Shown one piece after another: positions 6,365 through 11,577 of a stretch of 13,490 bases of DNA (within the stretch, counting starts at the first letter, position 1; each line of letters starts with the position of its first letter). The notes beneath the pieces were generated by a model. It searched no databases, was not told where the DNA came from, and worked only from the letters and a program-made list of their open reading frames with translations. The translations under genes and the position numbers were made by a program. This DNA comes from Candidatus Atribacteria bacterium 1244-E10-H5-B2 (lineage in GTDB: Bacteria > Atribacterota > JS1 > SB-45 > 34-128): contig NMQN01000869.1 of assembly GCA_003575245.1 (NCBI GenBank), positions 1 to 13,490 of the forward strand, read 5' to 3'.

Positions 6365-7549
6365 TTATTTAAATAAACAGGTAATTTTACATTCTGTTCT
6401 ATCAGTCCGCAGGAGAACTATATTCTCCGGAACTTCATCTAAGGCTATCTTTTTGGTAATCAATGGAGTCATGTCCATTCCTGAAGCCATTGAACTAATA
6501 ACTCGGGGGAATGTTCCATGCCCTGAATGCCCCTGGGAACCCACGATAGATGCCCTTCTTACCTGAAAAACTTCGCCGGTTACCGGAATCTTTTTATCAG
6601 AACGGGCTACAATTACTACTGTGCTGTTAATCATCTTACCTTCCCAAATGGCTTGCTCAATATCTGCCCAGACCTTATCAGGTAAACCCGTTGCTTCTAA
6701 ATACAATTTAGCTCCCAAACCACCGGTTATATCTAGCACTCTCTCGGCAAAGTTTTCCTTAAAGGGATTGATGATATGGTCTGCGCCCATTAACTTGCCT
6801 AATTTTGCTCTTGATTCAGAAGGTTCAGAGAGAATTACATTGGAGGCTCCGGCTTTTTTCATTATAGCTACTGCTGCAAGACCGATAGGCCCTCCGCCTA
6901 AAATTACTGCATTATCTCCGGGTCTTATTCCTCCGCCTCGTTCTATCATTGCATTATAAGCTACTGATGTAGGTTCAACTACACTGCCAGCCAGAAATAA
7001 GTCATCACCTTTATAAACTCTCTTTAGTTCTTCCAGGCTCCAAATATAGCGGGAATCAACTTTAACATACTCCGCAAAAGCGCCATCACAACTAAAACCA
7101 ATCTCTTGTAATTTTTCACAGTGATTAGGATAGCCGTCGGCACAGGGTCGGCAAGAAGCACACCAGAACATTTCTTCTGCAGTTACTGCTTCTCCTTCTT
7201 CGAATTTCTTCCCCGTTCTCTTGTTGATGGCCTGTTCACCTGCCTCCACTACCAATCCTGAAAATTCATGACCCAGGGTCGCCGGAAAAGCAGTAAGTCC
7301 CGGATACCAGATATAATCATCATCATCAGGTTGAGCCATATGAACATCACTTCCACATATTCCGCAAGCTTTAACTCTTATTAAAACCTCTGTGGGTCCA
7401 ATTTTAGGAATGTCTTTCTCCACTATTTTAATCTCCGGATTCTTCCAAACTTTGCTCCCCAAATAAGTAAGTTTCCCGTCAATATCTTTTGTTCCTAACT
7501 TAAAATCTGGTTTAGGCTGCCAGTCAGCGTATAAAGTTACAGTTTTCAT
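6365..7549 (-). CDS. iolM: scyllo-inosose 3-dehydrogenase, zinc-dependent alcohol dehydrogenase family
   Basis: NAD-linked medium-chain dehydrogenase that oxidises scyllo-inosose to 3-dehydro-scyllo-inosose. At 394 residues it is longer than sorbitol or threonine dehydrogenases because of an N-terminal extension (KLTYLGSKVWKNPE around 26-39) and an insert near 105-120, both features I recall in TM0412 of Thermotoga maritima. Catalytic zinc ligands are Cys65 (CGICGSD), His94-Glu95 and Glu192 (VEP). Structural zinc ligands are Cys130, 133, 136 and 144. The nucleotide turn GGGPIG is at 218-223, and Glu242 at the end of beta 2 favours NAD. The C-terminal QVRRASIVGSQGHSGHGTFP (329-348) is a distinctive block. 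GGAG lies 9 nt before the ATG. It lies 47 nt after the LacI gene and 24 nt before iolN. Confidence 0.9.
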   Translation of the reverse strand: MKTVTLYADWQPKPDFKLGTKDIDGKLTYLGSKVWKNPEIKIVEKDIPKIGPTEVLIRVKACGICGSDVHMAQPDDDDYIWYPGLTAFPATLGHEFSGLVVEAGEQAINKRTGKKFEEGEAVTAEEMFWCASCRPCADGYPNHCEKLQEIGFSCDGAFAEYVKVDSRYIWSLEELKRVYKGDDLFLAGSVVEPTSVAYNAMIERGGGIRPGDNAVILGGGPIGLAAVAIMKKAGASNVILSEPSESRAKLGKLMGADHIINPFKENFAERVLDITGGLGAKLYLEATGLPDKVWADIEQAIWEGKMINSTVVIVARSDKKIPVTGEVFQVRRASIVGSQGHSGHGTFPRVISSMASGMDMTPLITKKIALDEVPENIVLLRTDRTECKITCLFK

Positions 7550-7596
7550 TTTTTATTTCTCCTTTTTTTTAATTTTAATTTAGTAATTTACTTTTT

Positions 7597-8607
7597 TTAT
7601 TTTCCGTTTATTTTTTTACAAGATTCTCTGATGATTAATTTAGATTCTAACACTTCTTTTCTTTGATTAAATTCTCCCTCCTCTATTATCTTTATTAACG
7701 TCTTTACTGCCAATGCCCCCATCTCCAACATCGGCTGACGAATAGTAGTCAAAGAGGGATAGACAAAAGATGCTAATTTAATGTCATTAAAACCTACTAC
7801 TGAAAAATCTTCTGGAATACGGAAATTCTTTTTTTGAATAACTTGCATAGCTCCTAAAGCCAGCAAATCATTGGCAGCAAATATAGCAGTAGGCGGTTCA
7901 GCTAATTTTAAAAATCTTTTCATAACCTGATAGCCACCTTTTATTCTAAAATCACCTTCTCCTACCAATTCGTCTCTGTATTCAATTTCATATTTTTTTA
8001 AAGCTAATTTATAGCCTTTTAATCTATTAAGTGCTGATCTTGTCTTAAGGGGGCCAGTGATATGGGCAATTCGACGATGACCAATCTTAATTAAATATTC
8101 AGTAGCCACAATTCCACCTTCTACATCATCAACGATTATACAATTTTTATTTAATTTTTCAATATTTCGGGAAACTAATATATAAGGAAATTTCTTCTTC
8201 TCTAATTCTAAGATACTTTTGTCTTTGATATGGGCCGTCCCTAAAATTAAACCATCAACTCTTTTTCCCTTTAATATCTCCAGATAAATTCTTTCCTTTT
8301 TTAACTTGTCATCAGTGTTGCACAATATTATGTTAAATCCATTTGCATTAGCCGCATCTTCCGCTCCTCGAGCTATCTCTGCAAAAAAAGGATTGGTTAT
8401 ATCCGGAATAAGCATTCCCAGGGTATAAGTTCTTTTTGTTTTTAGCCCACGAGCAATGGCATTAGGAGTATATCCTAATTTTTTAATTATCAAAAGAACT
8501 TTATTTTTAGTCTTTTCACTTATCCGGGAATCATCGTTTATTACCCGGGATACTGTGGAGGGATGGACCCCCGCTAATTCTGCCACATCCCTAATTGTCG
8601 GATTCAT
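7597..8607 (-). CDS. LacI-family transcriptional regulator of the inositol genes
   Basis: 336-residue sugar-responsive repressor, full length. The helix-turn-helix spans about 4-23 (TIRDVAELAGVHPSTVSRVI). The hinge helix is PNAIARGLK at 48-56, with Leu55 in the position that intercalates a central CpG. The periplasmic-binding-like effector domain follows, with IPDITNPFF at 67-75, an NDLLALGA segment at 246-253 and GFND at 272-275. Two operator-like palindromes with central CpG lie upstream of this gene set (11105-11120, 11305-11318), so autoregulation together with the iol genes is likely. Its position between iolG and iolM, 38 and 47 nt from them, suggests inositol or an early intermediate as effector; this is inference. 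No close Shine-Dalgarno precedes the ATG (AAAGGA is about 17 nt away), which may keep repressor levels low. Confidence 0.9.
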   Translation of the reverse strand: MNPTIRDVAELAGVHPSTVSRVINDDSRISEKTKNKVLLIIKKLGYTPNAIARGLKTKRTYTLGMLIPDITNPFFAEIARGAEDAANANGFNIILCNTDDKLKKERIYLEILKGKRVDGLILGTAHIKDKSILELEKKKFPYILVSRNIEKLNKNCIIVDDVEGGIVATEYLIKIGHRRIAHITGPLKTRSALNRLKGYKLALKKYEIEYRDELVGEGDFRIKGGYQVMKRFLKLAEPPTAIFAANDLLALGAMQVIQKKNFRIPEDFSVVGFNDIKLASFVYPSLTTIRQPMLEMGALAVKTLIKIIEEGEFNQRKEVLESKLIIRESCKKINGK

Positions 8608-8645
8608 AATCTATTTTTGTTATTTCCTTTCTTCTCTCCAATTTT

Positions 8646-9653
8646 TCACTTGGTTATTTTTACAAAACTTCCCTTGATTAGAGATTCTTTGGCTGCGTAT
8701 CCCATCTGGACAGAGAGTTTACCATCCAATCCACCTACTAGCGGTTCAGTATCCTCCTGGATACATTTAATAAATTCTTTCATCTCAACTAAATAAGCTT
8801 CTTGATATCGTTCTATAAAGAAATAAAGAGGTTTATCAGTCTTGGTATCCTCAGCGCTATTAATAGTTACTTCTGTTGGTGTTGGATTCCCTACCATTAC
8901 GCAGCCTTCCGAGCCAAATATTTCTATACGCTGGTCATAGCCATAAACTGCTTTTCGACTGTTATCGATAGTTCCCCAGGCAGCACCTTCGTATTTCAGA
9001 GTAACTATCGCTGTATCAATATCCCCTGCCTCTCCAATAGCCGGGTCAACCAAACAACTACCCACCGCCATCAACTCAACCACCTCTTGGTCTAAAAGGA
9101 AACGAGCCATATCAAAATCATGAATCATCATATCCAAAAAAATTCCCCCGGATACTTTAACATAACTAATCGGTGGCGGTTCAGGATCTCTACTGGTTAT
9201 TCGCACCAGGTGAGGAGTGCCAATTGTGCCTTTTACCACCAGGTCTTTTGCCTTTTTAAAGCTGGGGTCAAAACGGCGATTAAATCCCACCTGTAGTTTT
9301 ATTCCCGCATTTTTAACTGCAGCTATAGCTTGGTCAATTTTATCTATATCTAAAGCAATGGGTTTTTCACAAAAGATGTGTTTACCCGCTTCAGCTGCTT
9401 CGGAAATTATTTGAGCATGGGTATCAGTAGAGGAACAGATTACTACTGCATCAATATCCTTATTTTCTAATAAAACTCGATAATCTTTTTCAGCGGTAGG
9501 TATTTCTAATTGAGAGGCTGTTTCCCTGGCGCTCTTTTCAAGTATATCAGCAACCGCTAACACTTTTGTCCCAGGAATCTGATATTTTAAATTGCGAGCA
9601 TGTAATCTTCCAATTCTACCAACACCAATTACACCAATATTAACTTTTTCCAT
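8646..9653 (-). CDS. iolG: Inositol 2-dehydrogenase, Gfo/Idh/MocA family
   Basis: Oxidises myo-inositol to scyllo-inosose (2-keto-myo-inositol) with NAD, the first step of inositol catabolism. The 335-residue length is typical. The Rossmann turn GVGRIG is at 10-15, Asp36 ends beta 2 (NAD), catalytic Lys97 lies in CEKPIA, and Asp174/His178 in FLDMMIHDFD are the substrate residues equivalent to Asp172/His176 of Bacillus IolG. AAAGGA lies about 10 nt before the ATG. Its neighbours iolM and iolN make the inositol assignment much stronger than motifs alone would, since many Gfo/Idh/MocA enzymes act on other sugars. A separate promoter flanked by inverted repeats may lie between it and the TIM-barrel gene (9695-9764). 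scyllo-Inositol dehydrogenase is the closest alternative. Confidence 0.88.
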   Translation of the reverse strand: MEKVNIGVIGVGRIGRLHARNLKYQIPGTKVLAVADILEKSARETASQLEIPTAEKDYRVLLENKDIDAVVICSSTDTHAQIISEAAEAGKHIFCEKPIALDIDKIDQAIAAVKNAGIKLQVGFNRRFDPSFKKAKDLVVKGTIGTPHLVRITSRDPEPPPISYVKVSGGIFLDMMIHDFDMARFLLDQEVVELMAVGSCLVDPAIGEAGDIDTAIVTLKYEGAAWGTIDNSRKAVYGYDQRIEIFGSEGCVMVGNPTPTEVTINSAEDTKTDKPLYFFIERYQEAYLVEMKEFIKCIQEDTEPLVGGLDGKLSVQMGYAAKESLIKGSFVKITK

Positions 9654-9694
9654 AATTTATACTTCCTTTCTTGTTAATTTTTTATCTATAAATA

Positions 9695-9764
9695 AATGAT
9701 TACAGAGATTATATTAGACTGCACAGGTTAAATTCCATACTCATTAAAAATCTGCGTAATCATT
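9695..9764 (-). promoter_or_regulatory. iolG promoter candidate enclosed by an inverted repeat
   Basis: A TATAAT -10 box on the minus strand lies at 9708-9713; the -35 region is poor (TGGAAT at 18 nt). AATGATTACagAGA (9695-9708) and TCTgcGTAATCATT (9751-9764) are inverted copies matching at 12 of 14 positions. One copy covers the expected start of transcription and the other lies about 56 nt upstream, the layout of a pair of protein sites. In RNA reading through from the gene upstream, the same bases could pair as a stem. Confidence 0.4.
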
Positions 9765-9779
9765 AATAATGTATTCTTT

Positions 9780-10550
9780 TTATAAATCAACTGATTGAAT
9801 CCATTTATAAAGTTTTTCATAAGTAAAACTTTTTTCTTTTACAAAAAACTCAAATCCTACAAACCCTGAATAAACTTTTGAAAGTTCTTTAAGAATAAAT
9901 TTGAAGTCAAGTTCTCCGATCCAGGGTTCACACCTATACGGAACATTTGCTATATGGATATATCCTATAAATTGGTGATATTTTTGTAAAGTTTCTAAGA
10001 CATTTCCCTCCATAATCTGCATATGGTATATATCATAAAGTACTTTAAGATGCTCAGAATCTATTGATTGAATCAACTCAAGGGTTATTAGAAAATTATC
10101 TAAAAAATAATTTTTATGGTCTTTTAAAGAGTTTAGTGGTTCAATCACCAACATAATATCTCTCTTTTTAACAACCTCAACAAGAATTCTAAGATTATCA
10201 TATAAGCGAAGTAATTTTTTTTCACTGCTTATTGAATTAGTTTTTACGCTTCCATCGCCTTCTAATATATCTGATAATAACATAATACGTTCACATTTTA
10301 ATCTCTTTGCAATATCGATAGAAGTGCTTATCTCCTGGACAACTTTTTCTTTATTATCTAAACTTAAGGATGATACTCTATTCCCACTAAAATTTGAAAC
10401 TTTCAAACCACTATTTATAATTAGCTCAAAATCTTTATCTCGCCAATCCCAGAATTCAATAAATTTAAATCCTGCTTGTTTTATTTTTTCAAGTTTTTCC
10501 TTTAAACCATCTTCAGGATATATTGAATCTATACATAATGAAAACTGCAT
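9780..10550 (-). CDS. Hydroxypyruvate-isomerase-like sugar isomerase/epimerase (TIM barrel)
   Basis: 256-residue member of the xylose-isomerase-like TIM-barrel superfamily, closest by eye to the hydroxypyruvate isomerase (Hyi/OtnI) branch: FIEFWDWRDKD near 30-40, IEPLN at 136-140, LYDIYHMQIMEGN at 171-183, and YIHIANVPYRCEPWIGELDF near 197-216. The metal ligands expected for the fold are present: Glu137, Asp173, His199 and Glu234. It opens the surviving inositol gene set, 44 nt behind the binding-protein relic, with AAGGA about 6 nt before the ATG. The Thermotoga inositol pathway needs a 5-keto-L-gluconate 3-epimerase (IolO, also a TIM barrel). No other epimerase is visible, so this protein may fill that role; its sequence does not resemble IolO closely as I remember it. 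A keto-acid isomerase unrelated to inositol is also possible. Confidence 0.85.
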   Translation of the reverse strand: MQFSLCIDSIYPEDGLKEKLEKIKQAGFKFIEFWDWRDKDFELIINSGLKVSNFSGNRVSSLSLDNKEKVVQEISTSIDIAKRLKCERIMLLSDILEGDGSVKTNSISSEKKLLRLYDNLRILVEVVKKRDIMLVIEPLNSLKDHKNYFLDNFLITLELIQSIDSEHLKVLYDIYHMQIMEGNVLETLQKYHQFIGYIHIANVPYRCEPWIGELDFKFILKELSKVYSGFVGFEFFVKEKSFTYEKLYKWIQSVDL

Positions 10551-10594
10551 TTCTTTTCCTTTTCATAATATTTGAATTAATTTAAATATTTTTA

Positions 10595-10840
10595 TTAAAA
10601 TCTAAATTCCTCAAGTTTAAATACCGCAGGTCCAGTATAAATCACTTTTAAATCGTCATATAGATCACCTGCATCGAGTGCCCCATTTTCACAAACTTTC
10701 CAGAATGGGTCTGCAATACCACCGTGGACTACTACATAAATTGTATATTGCTTTTCTGCCGCAAAAGAAGATAGGAAGATACTCGAAAACAAGAAGATTA
10801 CGATAAAGATAAACAAACCAGTTTTTAAATTGCTTTTCAT
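10595..10840 (-). pseudogene. Truncated periplasmic sugar-binding protein of a CUT2-type ABC transporter
   Basis: Eighty-one codons that begin like an intact receptor and then stop. Residues 1-27 are a signal peptide (KSNLK, then a hydrophobic core, ending SSFAA). Residues 32-76 (YTIYVVVHGGIADPFWK, then a VIYTGPAVFKLEEF segment) match the first beta-alpha-beta unit of RbsB/AI-2-like binding proteins, which normally have about 320-350 residues. The frame ends RF-stop, and no other frame resumes the family before the next gene starts 44 nt later, so the rest of the gene and any ATPase and permease genes are missing here. The leader is intact: GGAGG lies 6 nt before the ATG. CUT2 systems include the known inositol importers, so this was probably the operon's own transporter. 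Confidence 0.78.
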
Positions 10841-10904
10841 TTTTTACCTCCAAATAATTTTTAAATTTCTAAAAAATATCCAGGAAAAATTTTCTCCTTA
10901 TGTC

Positions 10905-10913
10905 TCACCTCCT
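10905..10913 (-). promoter_or_regulatory. Orphan Shine-Dalgarno-like sequence AGGAGGTGA in binding-protein leader
   Basis: Same nine bases as at 481-489, here 65 nt before the receptor start at 10840. It is not followed by a usable ATG; the overlapping GTG frame ends after 15 codons. The gene's own GGAGG lies about 55 nt further down. Confidence 0.35.
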
Positions 10914-10922
10914 CTTGTTGGT

Positions 10923-10972
10923 TCCCTGTTATTTGAAGGATAGTCTCTTTTTTCAGGGTATGACTACAGGGA
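10923..10972. other. Leader dyad with two possible pairings
   Basis: TCCCTGT (10923-10929) pairs with ACAGGGA (10966-10972), with a second short pairing AGTC/GACT inside. A copy of CAGGG at 10954-10958 can compete for the same CCCTG. On the plus strand the dyad runs into GTTTTTTG like an intrinsic terminator, but no plus-strand gene precedes it. On the minus strand it lies in the leader of the receptor relic. Confidence 0.4.
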
Positions 10973-11104
10973 GTTTTTTGATTTTTAAGAAGCCGAATTT
11001 TAGTAATTTTTGCACCAAAATAATTATATTTGTATTATAAATAATTCAAATAATATCTTAATAAGTTAATTTCTAATGTTAGCCTGAACAATTTTAAATA
11101 TTAA

Positions 11105-11120
11105 ATGCGAACGATTGCAT
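11105..11120. promoter_or_regulatory. LacI-type operator O1
   Basis: ATGCGAACGATTGCAT fits the LacI-family pattern TGNAANCGNTTNCA at all fixed positions but one, with the central CG in place. It abuts a TATAAT box on the minus strand (11119-11124) whose -35 is weak. It is centred 199 nt from O2, close to a whole number of helical turns, and about 200 nt downstream of the other promoter candidate. Confidence 0.6.
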
Positions 11121-11304
11121 TATAATAATTTAAATACTATAAAATTCTTTTCTTTGATTTATTTTAATTGAATCACTTCTTTTGATTTCTAATTTTCGAG
11201 TATTTGTGTTTAATTTTATTCATTAATCACTTACTGAGCTCGTTAACAAAAATTCAAAATAGTGATAAAAATGAGAAGGCATTTTCAGTGAAATTTTATA
11301 ATTA

Positions 11305-11318
11305 TGCATTCGATTGCA
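11305..11318. promoter_or_regulatory. LacI-type operator O2
   Basis: TGCATTCGATTGCA has the same TGC...TGCA ends and central TCGA as a LacI-family site, one base off the pattern TGNAANCGNTTNCA. It would sit at about +5 to +18 of the promoter at 11330-11357, the classic position for repression. The LacI-family gene at 7597-8607 is the obvious candidate ligand. Confidence 0.58.
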
Positions 11319-11329
11319 GGTGATTTTAT

Positions 11330-11357
11330 TTTACAATAAGACAATCCTTCTTGTCAA
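11330..11357 (-). promoter_or_regulatory. Promoter candidate for the inositol gene set
   Basis: The -35 box TTGACA (11352-11357) is perfect; the -10 TGTAAA (11330-11335) matches four of six positions, with a 16-nt spacer. Transcription would begin near 11323, directly in front of operator O2, giving a leader of about 480 nt to the receptor relic. Confidence 0.45.
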
Positions 11358-11422
11358 AAAAATTTTTGAAGCAGATTTTTTCATAAGGTAGTTGGATAAT
11401 AAACTTTCATTATTAAAATCTG

Positions 11423-11439
11423 AAAAATAATTTATTTTT
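11423..11439. repeat. All-AT palindrome AAAAATAA-T-TTATTTTT
   Basis: Eight-base perfect arms around one base, composed only of A and T. It lies about 140 nt beyond the mannosidase stop. The predicted hairpin is weak, so a terminator role is doubtful. Confidence 0.4.
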
Positions 11440-11577
11440 GAATTCTTTTTATTTCTCAGTCTATTTTATATCTTCTTTATATTTGGAGATCCCTTTAGTT
11501 GCGCCATTTAGGTGCTTATTTCCTCTCGGAGACTTCATGTAAGAACCATAACTATATTCCACTTATTTATACTTAAT

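Larger units (their letters stand above)
10841..11577. other. Gene-free control region between mannosidase and inositol genes
   Basis: 737 very AT-rich bases without a credible open frame. Moving with transcription (leftward) it holds: a short all-AT palindrome, a promoter candidate at 11330-11357, an operator at 11305-11318, a second operator at 11105-11120 beside a TATAAT box, a folded leader element at 10923-10972, an orphan ribosome-binding sequence at 10905-10913, and the real ribosome binding site of the binding-protein relic. No GC-rich hairpin with U-tail is seen after the mannosidase stop. Confidence 0.6.

Noticed and set aside
10895..11035. 45-codon plus-strand frame ending in the leader, with hairpin and U-run
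   Set aside because: No ribosome binding site, no promoter, a product with no family features, and it opposes all genes of the window.
11235..11248. Third LacI-like site TGAGCTCGTTAACA between the two operators
   Set aside because: It keeps only the outer TG/CA and the central CG. Three fixed positions of the family pattern fail, so chance is likely.
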